The notes below the pieces were generated by a model that was given only the letters and a program-made list of their open reading frames with translations, did not search any database and was not told where the DNA came from. Shown here piece after piece: positions 29,179 to 39,372 of a DNA stretch of 64,000 bases. The stretch is taken from the NCBI RefSeq assembly GCF_038008685.1, contig NZ_JBBOZQ010000001.1, positions 744,001-808,000 of the forward strand, in the 5' to 3' direction. Source of the stretch: Lysinibacillus sp. FSL W8-0992 (GTDB taxonomy: Bacteria > Bacillota > Bacilli > Bacillales_A > Planococcaceae). A program made the translations under genes and the position numbers. How positions within the stretch are numbered: position 1 is the first letter of the stretch; each line of letters begins with the position of its first letter.

Positions 29179-30468
29179 ATGACATCAGTTGTAGTTGTAG
29201 GAACACAGTGGGGAGACGAAGGAAAAGGTAAAATTACAGATTTTCTTTCACAAAAGGCAGATGCAATCGCTCGCTTTGCAGGTGGCGATAATGCAGGACA
29301 TACCATTAAAATTGGTGGAGAAACATATAAACTCCATTTAATCCCATCAGGTATTTTCTACAAAGAAAAAACTTCTGTAATGGGAAATGGGATGGTTATT
29401 AATCCGAAGTCGCTTGTAACAGAGCTAAAAGGACTTCAAGAGCGAGGCATTAATACGGATAATCTTCGTATTTCAAATCGTGCCCATGTCATTTTGCCAT
29501 ATCATATTAAACAAGATATCGCAGATGAAGAAAGCCGTGGCGAAAATAAAATCGGTACAACTTGTAAAGGAATTGGTCCTTGCTATCAAGATAAAGTGGC
29601 ACGTATCGGTATCCGCATGGCTGATTTATTAGATAAAGAAGTATTTGAAGAAAAACTACGTCATAATTTAGCAATTAAAAATAAATTGTTTGAGAAGTTT
29701 TATGAAGTTGAAGGTGTAACATTCGAAGATATTTTCGAAGAGTTTTATGGTTACGGACAAGAAATCGCAAAATATGTAACTGATACTTCAAAAATTTTAA
29801 ATGATGTGTTAGATGAGGGTGGCAAAGTATTATTTGAAGGTGCACAAGGTATTTTACTTGATGTCGATCAAGGAACTTATCCATTTGTTACTTCTTCAAA
29901 CCCTGTTGCTGGTGGTGTAGCGATTGGTGCAGGTATTGGCCCATCTAAAGTATCAAGTGTTATTGGTGTATGTAAAGCCTATACTTCACGTGTAGGAGAT
30001 GGCCCGTTCCCAACTGAATTATTTGATGATGTTGGTCAACAAATCCGTGAAGTTGGTCGCGAATACGGTACAACGACTGGACGCCCTCGTCGTGTTGGCT
30101 GGTTTGATACCGTTGTAGTTCGCCATTCACGTCGTGTAAGTGGTATTACACATCTATCACTTAACTCAATTGATGTTTTATCTGGCTTAGAGACAGTAAA
30201 AATTTGTACTGCTTATAAATATAAAGATGAAACAATTACGGAGTACCCAGCGAATCTTCATATAATTGAACAATGTGAACCTATCTATGAAGAGCTACCA
30301 GGCTGGTCAGAAGATATTACAAGCTGCCGTACATTAGAAGAGCTACCAGAGAATGCACGCCGTTACGTTGAACGTGTAAGTGAATTAACGGGCATTCAAA
30401 TTGCTACTTTCTCTGTCGGCCCTGGTCGTGAACAAACAAATGTGTTAGTAGATATTTGGGAAGTATAA
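29179..30468 (+). CDS. purA: adenylosuccinate synthetase
   Basis: PurA condenses IMP with aspartate using GTP, the first committed step to AMP. The 429-residue protein begins [20 protein letters not shown], which includes the GDEGKGK GTP-binding loop, and ends [10 protein letters not shown], typical of the enzyme. I chose ATG 29179 with GGAGG eight bases upstream; an in-frame ATG at 29143 lies in the leader and would add non-homologous residues. It is transcribed alone. Confidence 0.98.
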   Translation: MTSVVVVGTQWGDEGKGKITDFLSQKADAIARFAGGDNAGHTIKIGGETYKLHLIPSGIFYKEKTSVMGNGMVINPKSLVTELKGLQERGINTDNLRISNRAHVILPYHIKQDIADEESRGENKIGTTCKGIGPCYQDKVARIGIRMADLLDKEVFEEKLRHNLAIKNKLFEKFYEVEGVTFEDIFEEFYGYGQEIAKYVTDTSKILNDVLDEGGKVLFEGAQGILLDVDQGTYPFVTSSNPVAGGVAIGAGIGPSKVSSVIGVCKAYTSRVGDGPFPTELFDDVGQQIREVGREYGTTTGRPRRVGWFDTVVVRHSRRVSGITHLSLNSIDVLSGLETVKICTAYKYKDETITEYPANLHIIEQCEPIYEELPGWSEDITSCRTLEELPENARRYVERVSELTGIQIATFSVGPGREQTNVLVDIWEV

Positions 30469-30489
30469 AAAATATTAAAGACTATGGCC

Positions 30490-30618
30490 GTTGATTTCCG
30501 TTGCGTGCGGCGCTTTCCGCGGGCACATCGTAAGCCACAACCCTCGCTAGCGCGCGGTTTGTTGCGTCTTACGTCCTGTGCGTTCCCGCAGGAGTCGCCG
30601 CCCTCCACTCCAATCAAC
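30490..30618. repeat. GC-rich intergenic hairpin element
   Basis: This 129-bp stretch is conspicuously GC-rich in an AT-rich genome. It has inverted ends (GTTGATT ... AATCAAC) and inner arms CGGCGCTTTCCGCGGGC and GTTCCCGCAGGAGTCGCCG that pair imperfectly. Similar GC-rich palindromic intergenic elements are scattered through Bacillaceae genomes. Short frames on both strands across it have no coding signals. Confidence 0.7.
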
Positions 30619-30668
30619 AAGCATTGTGTCATCGCATTGTTTCAAAAACGTAAAGTAAAAATAAAGAA

Positions 30669-30705
30669 AGCGCGTACCACAAATGGTACGCGCTCTTTTT
30701 CGCTC
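30669..30705. terminator. bidirectional terminator between purA and YitT gene
   Basis: A perfect 11-bp stem AGCGCGTACCA/TGGTACGCGCT (30669-30679, 30684-30694) is followed by CTTTTT on the plus strand. An A-rich 5' side can serve the convergent gene. Confidence 0.88.
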
Positions 30706-30709
30706 TTTT

Positions 30710-31627
30710 TTAGTGAATGTCCTTCTTCTTGAAGCGACCACCTTTTACTTCTGCAATATTCCCTATAGCAAGGAATGCATGGTCGTCAATTTCAGCGACA
30801 ATTGATTTTAATTTTGATTCTTCTAATCGCGTAATGACTGTAAAAATAACTTTTTTGTCGTTCCCAGTATAGGCTCCTTCACCATGTAGAAAAGTAACCC
30901 CACGACCAAGCCGATCCATAATTGTTTGCCCAATTTCATCAATTTCATCGCTAATAATATAAACAGATTTTGATTCTTCCATCCCTTGTATCACAATATC
31001 TATCATTTTGTAGGCAATATAATAGGCCATGATAGAGTACATTGCCTGCTCCCACGTAAAAACAAAACCTGCAATTGTGAAAATAAGAAGGTTAAAGAAC
31101 ATAATAATTTCTCCGACCGAGAAGGGGGATTTTCGGTTAAATAAAATGGCTAAAATTTCAGTACCGTCTAAAGAACCACCATAACGTATAACGATACCAA
31201 CACCAATGCCCAAAATAATACCACCAAATACTGTGGCGAGTAATGTGTCTGTTGTAAATGGCTGAAGATTATGTAAGAAGATTGTTGTTCCAGAGAGCAC
31301 TGTAATGCCGAGCCCTGTAGAAAGTGCAAATGTTTTACCGATCTGTTTATATCCTAAAAAGATAAAAGGTAAGTTTAAAACGAAGATGAATATGCCTAGG
31401 GGTAAGCTTAATAAATGTGAGGCGATAATGGAAACACCAACGATGCCACCATCCATAATATGGTTGGGTACTAAAAATAGCTCAAGTCCTACTGCCATAA
31501 TGATAGCACCTATTGCAACCATAATCGTTCTGGTGGTAATTTTCCGCACTGTATTCTTTTTTTGTTGTTTTGCTTTCGCTACCTTCAATGAGGTCTGTGA
31601 ATCACTCAATTCAATCGCTCCAATCAA
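30710..31627 (-). CDS. YitT family membrane protein (DUF161/DUF2179)
   Basis: The 305-residue protein has five or six predicted membrane segments forming DUF161 repeats (LFLVPNHIMDGGIVGVSIIASHLL) and a C-terminal soluble DUF2179 domain of about 80 residues (GRGVTFLHGEGAYTGNDKKVI). The YitT family is common in Bacillales and its function is unclear. The frame begins at TTG 31627 with only a weak GAG-rich site upstream, so the start is uncertain; the next in-frame ATG would remove 35 residues. It is convergent with purA. Confidence 0.88.
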   Translation of the reverse strand: MIGAIELSDSQTSLKVAKAKQQKKNTVRKITTRTIMVAIGAIIMAVGLELFLVPNHIMDGGIVGVSIIASHLLSLPLGIFIFVLNLPFIFLGYKQIGKTFALSTGLGITVLSGTTIFLHNLQPFTTDTLLATVFGGIILGIGVGIVIRYGGSLDGTEILAILFNRKSPFSVGEIIMFFNLLIFTIAGFVFTWEQAMYSIMAYYIAYKMIDIVIQGMEESKSVYIISDEIDEIGQTIMDRLGRGVTFLHGEGAYTGNDKKVIFTVITRLEESKLKSIVAEIDDHAFLAIGNIAEVKGGRFKKKDIH

Positions 31628-31747
31628 CTAGTCTCTTACTCTATTTTATCGAAATATTTAAAAACTAAAAAGTAATAAGTTCTAAATCTGTTTTGAAATA
31701 AAAAAATAAGGATAATATTTCTTAATTTTTAAAAAAGAGGAGTTGAA

Positions 31748-31858
31748 ATGAGTGCTGTAAATTATAGGAACTATGTAACAAGTAGTAGAGAAATAATACA
31801 TTTTCATTACAAAAAGGATAAATTATTCAAACAACATTTTCTTTATGGTACATTATAG
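31748..31858 (+). CDS. possible 36-residue small protein
   Basis: An ATG at 31748 follows AAAGAGGAG with good spacing and opens a 36-codon frame (MSAVNYRNYVTSSREIIHFH ... FLYGTL). It ends 65 bp before the M23 peptidase gene. The protein is basic with no motif I recognise. It may be a leader peptide or chance; the ribosome-binding site is the only support. Confidence 0.35.
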   Translation: MSAVNYRNYVTSSREIIHFHYKKDKLFKQHFLYGTL

Positions 31859-31923
31859 TGGTGCAAAATTCTTTGTGGGTAATTAAACCTATGTTAGGTT
31901 AAAGTTGGAAGGGGCTTTATTGA

Positions 31924-33387
31924 ATGAGTTCGTCTTGGAATAAAAAAGAAGGAAGCAATCGATTCACCTACAATTTTTCTTCTTTTAAGAAAGTATCAAT
32001 TATTGCAGTTTTAATGGCAAGTTTCGCAATAAACGTGGGCTTTACAAAAGAAAATAATCATAAAGAAGCATTAAATAAAATCTATCATGTATATGTAGAT
32101 AATGAATATATGGGTGCTGTATCTGATGACAAAGCTGTTCATGAAATTATTGTTTCAAAAGAACAACAAGCAAGTAATCGGTATAAAGACTTATTAATTG
32201 ATGCTAACTCAGCGGTGAAAATAATACCAGAGCAAGTGTTTAGTAATGAAACAAAGGACGCAGAAACTTTAGCGAAGCTTGAGCAATCATTAGTAGCTCA
32301 ATCGCCTGCCTTTGCATTATTAGTAGATAATAAGCCAATCGCCTTTTTAAAAGATGCGGATGCCTACGAAGAAACAATTCGTATGTTAAAGCTACAATAT
32401 GTTTCACAACAAGAGTTAGACTCGCTTGCTAACCAGCAATCTATAAATAATTTACCAGCTTTACAGTCTGGTGAATCACGCCTTTTAAATATTACGTTTA
32501 AACAAGGCATTTCTGGGGTAACACAAAAGGTAGCTCCAGAAGCTGTTGTATCACCTGAAGAGGCAGTTAAGTATTTAATGACAGGCTCCCTTAAGCAAGA
32601 GGAATATCAAATTCAATCAGGTGATGTATTAGGAGCAGTCGCTAAAAAACATGACTTAACAACGGCTGAATTAATTGCATTAAATCCTGGTCTTACAGTT
32701 GATACAGTATTACAAATTGGACAAGCATTAAATGTTACAGTTGCAAAACCATTTGTAGCAATAGAAGTAAAACAAGAAAAGAAAATTACAGATACAATTC
32801 CATATAAAAAAATAACTGAAGAAGATCCTACGATGTACAAAGGTGAAACAGTTGTAAAACAGCAAGGTGTTAATGGTAAAAAAGAAACTTCTTACTTAAT
32901 CACTGCTGAAAATGGAACAAGAACGTCAAAAGTAGCTTTAGAAGAAAAAGTACTACAACAGCCAGTAGATCAAATTGAAGTTGTAGGAACAAAAGTTATC
33001 TCATCTCGTGGAACGGGAGAGTTTTCATGGCCAACAGTAGGGGGCTATATTTCAAGTGGAATGGGGCAACGTTGGGGTGCCAACCATCGTGGGATTGATA
33101 TTGCTCGTCCTAGTAACTACAATATACTAGCTTCAGATAATGGTGTAGTTGTAGCAGCTGGTGTTTCTGGCAGCTATGGTAATCGCATTGTTATTAATCA
33201 TAAAAATGGCTATACGACCCTTTATGGACATTTATCTTCTATAAAAGTTAGCGTTGGACAAGTAGTTGAAAAAGGTTCGGTTATTGGAATTATGGGCTCT
33301 ACAGGAAATTCAACAGGTACACATTTACACTTTGAAGTTGAGAAAAATGGAGAGCTTGTAAATCCATTATCATATGTAGGTCAGTAA
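31924..33387 (+). CDS. M23 family cell-wall metallopeptidase with LysM and G5 domains
   Basis: The 487-residue protein is a probable peptidoglycan endopeptidase. It has an N-terminal membrane/signal segment (about 27-42), a helical region, a LysM-like wall-binding motif (EYQIQSGDVLGAVAKKHDLTT, about 224-272), a G5-like domain (about 275-350) and a C-terminal LytM/M23 domain with RWGANHRGIDIA and the HLHFE zinc motif. The Lys-rich start lacks a classical lipobox. A similar wall hydrolase near walRK suits WalR control, but I could not find a clear WalR box. Confidence 0.9.
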   Translation: MSSSWNKKEGSNRFTYNFSSFKKVSIIAVLMASFAINVGFTKENNHKEALNKIYHVYVDNEYMGAVSDDKAVHEIIVSKEQQASNRYKDLLIDANSAVKIIPEQVFSNETKDAETLAKLEQSLVAQSPAFALLVDNKPIAFLKDADAYEETIRMLKLQYVSQQELDSLANQQSINNLPALQSGESRLLNITFKQGISGVTQKVAPEAVVSPEEAVKYLMTGSLKQEEYQIQSGDVLGAVAKKHDLTTAELIALNPGLTVDTVLQIGQALNVTVAKPFVAIEVKQEKKITDTIPYKKITEEDPTMYKGETVVKQQGVNGKKETSYLITAENGTRTSKVALEEKVLQQPVDQIEVVGTKVISSRGTGEFSWPTVGGYISSGMGQRWGANHRGIDIARPSNYNILASDNGVVVAAGVSGSYGNRIVINHKNGYTTLYGHLSSIKVSVGQVVEKGSVIGIMGSTGNSTGTHLHFEVEKNGELVNPLSYVGQ

Positions 33388-33405
33388 TTAAATTGCTTCA
33401 GCAAA

Positions 33406-33433
33406 CATCCTTTACTTCTATAAGTAGAGGATG
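33406..33433 (+). terminator. stem-loop after M23 peptidase gene
   Basis: CATCCTTTACTT (33406-33417) pairs with AAGTAGAGGATG (33422-33433) with one G-U pair. There is no T-run, so termination here is uncertain. Confidence 0.45.
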
Positions 33434-33440
33434 CCAGAGA

Positions 33441-33577
33441 TGCATTGAATTCAGTGGGGATTCAACCACAAGCTGTATCAAGTTAAAGGCCCTAGCGGAT
33501 GTCACAGATTTTAAGAGGAGTTTTTTTAAGTAGCTCAAATCTGGATACAAATACGCTGAGGCGTAATTGATCTTTTG
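33441..33577. repeat. dispersed intergenic repeat, copy B
   Basis: It is related to copy A at 15,684-15,830, sharing ATGTCACAGATTTT, the GGATACAAATACG-type end and CGTAATTGAT. It lies between the M23 gene and walR. No gene is visible in it. Confidence 0.65.
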
Positions 33578-33582
33578 TAAAT

Positions 33583-33611
33583 GGCAGTCCAAATAGTGGG
33601 CTGCCTTTTTG
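33583..33611 (+). terminator. terminator upstream of walR
   Basis: GGCAGTCC (33583-33590) pairs with GGGCTGCC (33598-33605) and is followed by TTTTT. Confidence 0.75.
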
Positions 33612-33635
33612 TATAGTAAGCATAAAAGTTAAGTT

Positions 33636-33649
33636 ATTTCCCGAGAAAT
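33636..33649. promoter_or_regulatory. candidate Noc-binding site
   Basis: ATTTCCCGAGAAAT matches the B. subtilis Noc-binding consensus ATTTCCCGGGAAAT at 13 of 14 positions. It lies in the spacer before walR. A noc gene is present at 10,324. Confidence 0.5.
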
Positions 33650-33775
33650 AATTGTCGAAATAGGGAAACTGGACATGAATAATGCATGGAAGCTAAAAGC
33701 ATGTTAGAGTTAAGAGTAGTAACTTTACAAATACACATTGTTTAGAATAGATGAATAGCGAAAGGGAGAGAATGT

Positions 33776-34489
33776 ATGAGCAAAACAATTTTAGTTGTTG
33801 ACGATGAGAAACCAATCGCAGATATTTTACAGTTTAATTTAATTAAAGAAGGCTACAAAGTAATTTGTGCTTATGATGGAGATGAAGCATTAGAAAAGGT
33901 TGAGGAAGAGCAACCAGATTTAATGCTATTAGATATAATGCTACCAAAAAGAGATGGTATGGAAGTTTGTAGAGAAATCCGAAAAAAATATGATTTCCCT
34001 ATTATTATGTTAACCGCTAAAGGTTCAGAGATTGATAAGGTGTTAGGCTTAGAAATGGGCGCAGATGATTATGTAACGAAGCCATTTAGTACGCGAGAAC
34101 TTATAGCACGTGTAAAGGCTAATATGCGCCGCCTTCAAGTAGTGGCTCCTGCAGCTGAGGAAGAAGAAGAAGCGTCAAATGAAATTGTAGTAGGATCTCT
34201 TGTTATTCAGCCCGATGCTTATCAGGTGATGAAGCGTGATGAAGCAATTGAGCTAACACATCGTGAGTTTGAATTGCTACATTATTTAGGTAAACATATT
34301 GGTCAAGTGATGACTCGTGAGCATCTTTTACAAACAGTATGGGGCTACGATTATTTTGGTGATGTACGTACAGTCGATGTAACGATTCGTCGACTTCGTG
34401 AAAAAATAGAGGATAATCCAAGTCATCCGGCATGGATTGTCACTCGACGTGGTGTAGGGTATTATTTACGAAATCCTGAACAGGAGTAA
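33776..34489 (+). CDS. walR: response regulator WalR (YycF)
   Basis: WalR is the essential OmpR-family regulator of cell-wall metabolism. The 237-residue protein has a receiver domain with [10 protein letters not shown], phospho-acceptor Asp in [12 protein letters not shown] (about residue 53) and the K of TKPFS. A winged helix follows ([21 protein letters not shown] ... [13 protein letters not shown]). AAAGGGAGAG precedes the ATG. It begins the walRK-walHI-walJ-htrA cluster; walK follows after 5 bp. Confidence 0.98.
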   Translation: MSKTILVVDDEKPIADILQFNLIKEGYKVICAYDGDEALEKVEEEQPDLMLLDIMLPKRDGMEVCREIRKKYDFPIIMLTAKGSEIDKVLGLEMGADDYVTKPFSTRELIARVKANMRRLQVVAPAAEEEEEASNEIVVGSLVIQPDAYQVMKRDEAIELTHREFELLHYLGKHIGQVMTREHLLQTVWGYDYFGDVRTVDVTIRRLREKIEDNPSHPAWIVTRRGVGYYLRNPEQE

Positions 34490-34494
34490 AGGAA

Positions 34495-36360
34495 ATGCAG
34501 AAAGTAAGCTTCTTTAAATCAATTCATGTCAAGCTTGTACTAATTTATATTTTGTTGATCTTGTTAGCATTACAAATTATAGGCATATATTTTGCAAAGC
34601 AATTAGAGGAAAATTTGAAAAGTAATTTTCAAGAGTCTATTTTTCAACGTGTAGATTTGATGCAATATAGCATTCGTGAAGAAATTTTGAAAGAACGCGA
34701 TGAAAGTATGCCTTCAATTGAGGAAAGTCTGAAATCCATCGTAAAGGAATTTTCAACAGGATTGAAGGATGTATCGACAGGTGATATTTTAGAAATTCGC
34801 GTAATTGATAATAGACAGCGTATACTTGCAACTTCAGAAGAAGATAATCAAAGTTTAATTGGACAGCGTTCAAATACAGACCTTGTCCGTCGAGCGATAT
34901 CAGCAGAAACATTATTTGATATTATAAAACTGGATAATAAAACAAGAAATCGAGTATGGGTGGTAGCAACGCCAATCCGTGATGGGGCTGGCCCTGATGA
35001 TGAAATTATCGGGGTACTTTATATTGAAGCAAATATTGAATCCGTATTTGAACAAATGAATGATATTAACCGTATTTTCCTAGGTGGTACTGCTGTATCG
35101 TTAGTAGTCACTATTTTCTTAGGCATTTTAGTAGCACGCACTATTACGCAACCTATTGCTGATATGCGTAAACAAGCACAAGCAATGGCAAAAGGGAACT
35201 TTTCACGCAAAGTACGGGTTTATGGAACAGATGAGATTGGGCAGCTTGCCACGACCTTTAACCATCTGACCAATCGTTTGCAAGAGTCTCAATCAACGAC
35301 AGAGGCAGAACGGCGAAAACTCGATTCTGTTCTTAGTAATATGACCGATGGCGTTATTGCAACAGATCGCAAAGGACGTATTATCCTTATTAATGATCCA
35401 GCATTAGAGTTATTGCATATTTCAAGAGATATTACGTTAGGACGTCCTATCGCATCTGTTTTAGGAATTGATCAGGAATACAGTTTCGAGGATTTAATCC
35501 ATATGAATGATGCAATCAACTTGGATTTTAGTACGTCAGAGGCTCCGTATATTTTACGTGCTAATTTTTCGGTCATTCAAAAAGAAACAGGGTTTATTAA
35601 TGGTTTAATTACGGTCCTTCATGATATTACGGAGCAAGAAAAGATTGAAATGGAGCGTAGAGAATTTGTATCGAATGTATCACATGAGCTTCGTACACCA
35701 TTAACAACGATGCATAGCTATTTGGAGGCATTAATGGATGGTGCATGGAAGGATGATAATATTGCACCAACATTTTTAAATGTTACCCAAACGGAGACCG
35801 AGCGTATGATTCGTTTAGTGAATGACCTACTTCAATTATCACGAATGGATAGTAGTAATTATAAATTGAATAAGGATATTGTGTTATTTAATTCATTCTT
35901 TAATCGAATTATCGATCGCTTTGAAATGTCTAAATCAGAAAATGTAACATTTAAACGATTACTTCCGGAGACATCGTATTACGTTGAAATTGATACGGAT
36001 AAGGTGACGCAAGTTATTGACAATGTTATCTCGAATGCCATTAAATATTCTCCAGATGGCGGTAATGTACGTTTTGGTTTTACTGTACAAGGAAATATGC
36101 TCAAGGTAATGATTTCAGATGATGGAATGGGTATTCCTAAAGAAAATGTAGGTCGTATTTTTGATCGTTTTTATCGAGTTGATCGCGCGAGAGCACGTTC
36201 TATGGGTGGTACAGGCCTTGGATTAGCCATTGCACGGGAAATGATTGAAGCGCATGGTGGGAAGATTTGGGCTGAGAGTGAAGAAGGATATGGTACAACA
36301 GTCTTCTTTACATTACCATTTGAATTAGATGATTTTGATGAGGCAGGTGAGTGGGGATGA
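34495..36360 (+). CDS. walK: sensor histidine kinase WalK (YycG)
   Basis: WalK phosphorylates WalR. The 621-residue protein has two membrane segments (about 14-33 and 195-215) around an extracellular PAS-like domain. A HAMP region, a cytoplasmic PAS, a HisKA domain with the phosphorylated histidine in VSNVSHELRTPLTTMHSY, and an HATPase domain (MISDDGMGIPKENVGRIFDRFYR, GGTGLGLAIAREM) follow. The end overlaps walH by 4 bp. Confidence 0.98.
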   Translation: MQKVSFFKSIHVKLVLIYILLILLALQIIGIYFAKQLEENLKSNFQESIFQRVDLMQYSIREEILKERDESMPSIEESLKSIVKEFSTGLKDVSTGDILEIRVIDNRQRILATSEEDNQSLIGQRSNTDLVRRAISAETLFDIIKLDNKTRNRVWVVATPIRDGAGPDDEIIGVLYIEANIESVFEQMNDINRIFLGGTAVSLVVTIFLGILVARTITQPIADMRKQAQAMAKGNFSRKVRVYGTDEIGQLATTFNHLTNRLQESQSTTEAERRKLDSVLSNMTDGVIATDRKGRIILINDPALELLHISRDITLGRPIASVLGIDQEYSFEDLIHMNDAINLDFSTSEAPYILRANFSVIQKETGFINGLITVLHDITEQEKIEMERREFVSNVSHELRTPLTTMHSYLEALMDGAWKDDNIAPTFLNVTQTETERMIRLVNDLLQLSRMDSSNYKLNKDIVLFNSFFNRIIDRFEMSKSENVTFKRLLPETSYYVEIDTDKVTQVIDNVISNAIKYSPDGGNVRFGFTVQGNMLKVMISDDGMGIPKENVGRIFDRFYRVDRARARSMGGTGLGLAIAREMIEAHGGKIWAESEEGYGTTVFFTLPFELDDFDEAGEWG

Positions 36361-37673
36361 AATATATAGAACCGGTAAAATCCATTGTTTTATTTCTACT
36401 CGTCATGCTAAGTGTTGTGCTAACCTTCATTATTTGGACCTATACCCCTGATTACAAAGTAATTGAGCAAACAGAAGGCAAAGAAATTTTAATTGGCACA
36501 CAAAAGAAAGTGGAAGATGTTATTAAGCCGTATAAAGCCATTTATAGCAGTGACGATAAATTTACAGGTACAGTATCAAATAGCGCAATGAAGGATATTA
36601 TGAATGCCTTCGATGGCTGGAACATTATTGATTTAGTTCGAGTAAATAATAATATTTCACCAACCTATATCAATGAGATGATACGTGCTAATAATCGTAT
36701 GACTGTGTTTTTCGCTGGAGAAATACCTTTCTCAGAGCTAAGTACAATTTTCAATTTTGATGAAAAAGAGTTACCAGAGACAACGTTCAATCGTATTATT
36801 ATAGATTGGACTAATTACTCAAATAAAGAAGTACAGATGTATTTCGTTAGTAGCTCTAATAAATCACTGTTACGCTCACATGTAAGTATTACAAATGCCA
36901 ATGAATTTGCTAAAGATATTATTGAACCGTCAAAACTGCAAAGTGCGTATAAAGAAGTAGAGCGTGATGGCTATACTTCACTTTACGTTGCCAGCGATAA
37001 AATTGAATCTGTAAAATATACGTATTATATGAATGAACTATCACCAGCACTATTCAAAAATGTTTTATTCTCAGAGCCAAACGTCGTCCAGCGTAATGTT
37101 GAAAGTGCTACATTCGAAAAATATACAGATGGATTGTCTCTTATGACTGTCGATACTAGATTTAAATCATTAATATATGTATATCCAGCTGCAGAAAGTA
37201 GTGAACGAGTAGAGCCATCAAAGCTCTTCCAGGATAGCTTTGAGTTTATCAATGAGCATGGTGGCTTCACAGCGGATTACCGATATGTATCAAGCAATCC
37301 GAGTAAAAATCAAATAGATTATCAACTTTATTTACAAGGGTTCCCTGTCTATAGTGATCAAGCAACAACTCGTATTTCAACAGTATGGGGAGATAACCGC
37401 ATTTTCCGTTATAAACGACCTTACTTTTCTTTAGACATTTCGGAAAAAGAGATTAAAGAACTGCCATCCGGAGCGGAAATAGTTGAAAAAGTTCATAAGC
37501 TAAATAATATTGTATTATCAGATATCGATGAAATTGCCGTTGGGTATTATTTAACACAAGATGAAAATCTAAAATTATTTACGTTAGAACCGAGCTGGTT
37601 TATTATCCGTAATGGTTCATGGATTTTACTGACACCTGAAATGCTAGGGGGTGTAAAAAATGGATTGGAATAG
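36357..37673 (+). CDS. yycH: WalK regulator YycH
   Basis: YycH is a membrane-anchored extracytoplasmic protein that, with YycI, adjusts WalK activity. The 438-residue protein has one N-terminal membrane helix and a large external part without enzyme motifs, as expected. I use ATG 36357 (MKYIEPVKS), which overlaps the walK stop; AGGTGAG lies upstream. GTG 36351 is an alternative two codons earlier. It overlaps yycI by 14 bp. Confidence 0.93.
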   Translation: MKYIEPVKSIVLFLLVMLSVVLTFIIWTYTPDYKVIEQTEGKEILIGTQKKVEDVIKPYKAIYSSDDKFTGTVSNSAMKDIMNAFDGWNIIDLVRVNNNISPTYINEMIRANNRMTVFFAGEIPFSELSTIFNFDEKELPETTFNRIIIDWTNYSNKEVQMYFVSSSNKSLLRSHVSITNANEFAKDIIEPSKLQSAYKEVERDGYTSLYVASDKIESVKYTYYMNELSPALFKNVLFSEPNVVQRNVESATFEKYTDGLSLMTVDTRFKSLIYVYPAAESSERVEPSKLFQDSFEFINEHGGFTADYRYVSSNPSKNQIDYQLYLQGFPVYSDQATTRISTVWGDNRIFRYKRPYFSLDISEKEIKELPSGAEIVEKVHKLNNIVLSDIDEIAVGYYLTQDENLKLFTLEPSWFIIRNGSWILLTPEMLGGVKNGLE

Positions 37674-38481
37674 AACAAAATCCATTTTTATTGTCGTCTT
37701 TTTAATATTAAATATTTTCCTATACTCATTGTATGTGAATCGTTACAATGAGGCGCAAAGTGTTGAGGTAGCAGGTGAGAAAACGATTGATGCTCGTTTA
37801 AAAGAGGATAATATAACGTATGGTGTACTTCCGAATAGCGTTGAATCAGCTACGTATATTTCAGGCAAAGTCCATACGTTTACGGCTGCTGATTTTACCG
37901 ATCCAAATCATCAAGCAAATATTACCGATCCAAAAGAGGCGCGGGTAATTTTACTCAGTCCTGTGAAATTGAGAAATGTGAATGATGATGCAAGCTTCAC
38001 AGAATTTGTGCAGGCAAATATTAAAGAAGGTGGTTCCTACGGATTATGGAAGGTCAACCGTGATGAACGAATAGCCATCTTCTTTCAAAAAACAAATAAT
38101 CGAATGCTCTATTACAATAAGAGTGGTCTGTTAAAAATACAGTGGAATGCGGACAATGAAGTAACCATGTATGAGCAAACGATGCTTGATAATATTGAGG
38201 AAGTAGAGCAACAAGAAAGTGCGCTTCCGCCGATTCAGGTGATTCAGGCGTTATATGCAAAAGGGCTTTTAAAGCCAGATTCACGTATTGAGCATATGCA
38301 GCTAGGCTATTCAACACTTGTTTATTTAACGCAAACACAAGTATTACTGCCAACATGGGAAGTACGCGTAAAATTATCAGACGGTGAAATTGAAGAGTAT
38401 TTTGTCGATGCTGTGGAAGGTAAGATTATTGAAATACAAGAGGAAAAGCAAGAGGTTGAAGAAGAAGACTGGGGAGTTTAA
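37660..38481 (+). CDS. yycI: WalK regulator YycI
   Basis: YycI pairs with YycH to control WalK at the membrane. The 273-residue protein begins [25 protein letters not shown], one membrane anchor, followed by an external domain and an acidic tail. AGGGGGTG in the yycH end serves as ribosome-binding site. The last base of its stop is the first base of the walJ start. Confidence 0.93.
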   Translation: MDWNRTKSIFIVVFLILNIFLYSLYVNRYNEAQSVEVAGEKTIDARLKEDNITYGVLPNSVESATYISGKVHTFTAADFTDPNHQANITDPKEARVILLSPVKLRNVNDDASFTEFVQANIKEGGSYGLWKVNRDERIAIFFQKTNNRMLYYNKSGLLKIQWNADNEVTMYEQTMLDNIEEVEQQESALPPIQVIQALYAKGLLKPDSRIEHMQLGYSTLVYLTQTQVLLPTWEVRVKLSDGEIEEYFVDAVEGKIIEIQEEKQEVEEEDWGV

Positions 38482-39272
38482 TGATGCGATTTAGTGTTTT
38501 AGCAAGTGGCAGTACAGGCAATTCGATTTATGTAGAGAACGATAATCATGCATTTATTGTCGATGCTGGCTTTAGTGGAAAAAAGATGGAGCAGCTCTTT
38601 GCAAAAATCAACCGCAATATGAAACAGCTAAGTGGCATTTTAGTTACTCACGAACATAGTGATCATATTAAAGGAATTGGCGTATTAGCGCGTAAATATA
38701 ATGTACCGATATATGCGAATGCAAAAACGTGGCAGGCAATGGACGGACTCGTAGGAGATATTCCTGTAGAGCAACGTTTTGAGTTTGAAATGGAGACGGT
38801 GAAGCATTTTGGCACACTATCAATTGAATCTTTTGCCGTTTCCCACGATGCAGCAGATCCGATGTTTTATACATTTCATGAGAATGGTCGTAAACTCGTG
38901 ATTATTACCGATACAGGCTATGTTAGCGACCGTATGAAGGGTATTATTCGCGGCGCAGATTCCTTTGTGTTCGAAAGTAATCATGATGTCAATATGCTAC
39001 AAATGGGACGTTATCCTTGGTCCATAAAGCGTCGTATTTTGAGTGATGTAGGACATGTATCAAATGAAGATGCAGCTATTGCGATGAGCGAGGTTGTGTT
39101 TGAAAAGCCAACGAATATTTACTTATCACATTTAAGTAAAGATAATAATATGAAAGAGCTTGCGCGCATGAGCGTTTCACAAACGTTGCAATCTTGTGGG
39201 ATTATTGCAGGTGAATATGTCCGTTTATTAGATACGGATGCTGAGGAGCCGACAAAGCTAGTAACGGTTTAA
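38481..39272 (+). CDS. walJ: WalJ (YycJ) metallo-beta-lactamase-fold exonuclease
   Basis: The 263-residue metallo-hydrolase has the HxHxDH motif in [13 protein letters not shown] and further ligands in [10 protein letters not shown] and [10 protein letters not shown]. YycJ/WalJ proteins link wall and DNA metabolism; B. subtilis YycJ acts as a 5' exonuclease in mismatch repair. The start is ATG 38481, with another ATG directly after it. It ends the walRKHIJ unit, which is followed by a terminator. Confidence 0.94.
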   Translation: MMRFSVLASGSTGNSIYVENDNHAFIVDAGFSGKKMEQLFAKINRNMKQLSGILVTHEHSDHIKGIGVLARKYNVPIYANAKTWQAMDGLVGDIPVEQRFEFEMETVKHFGTLSIESFAVSHDAADPMFYTFHENGRKLVIITDTGYVSDRMKGIIRGADSFVFESNHDVNMLQMGRYPWSIKRRILSDVGHVSNEDAAIAMSEVVFEKPTNIYLSHLSKDNNMKELARMSVSQTLQSCGIIAGEYVRLLDTDAEEPTKLVTV

Positions 39273-39372
39273 AAATAGGACAAGAGTGAGTATCGAGTTA
39301 GCATAAAGGCTATGAGAGGTTTCTTGCCTGTGTATCTGCAAAAATAAATAGAGTCTATATAGTTAAAAAGAT

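Noticed and set aside
30484..30741. Overlapping open frames on both strands over the GC-rich element
   Set aside because: GC-rich palindromic DNA lacks stops by chance; no ribosome-binding site or protein-like pattern.
31860..31923. WalR-binding site before the M23 peptidase gene
   Set aside because: TGTAA-type half sites occur nearby but not with the required 5-bp spacing.
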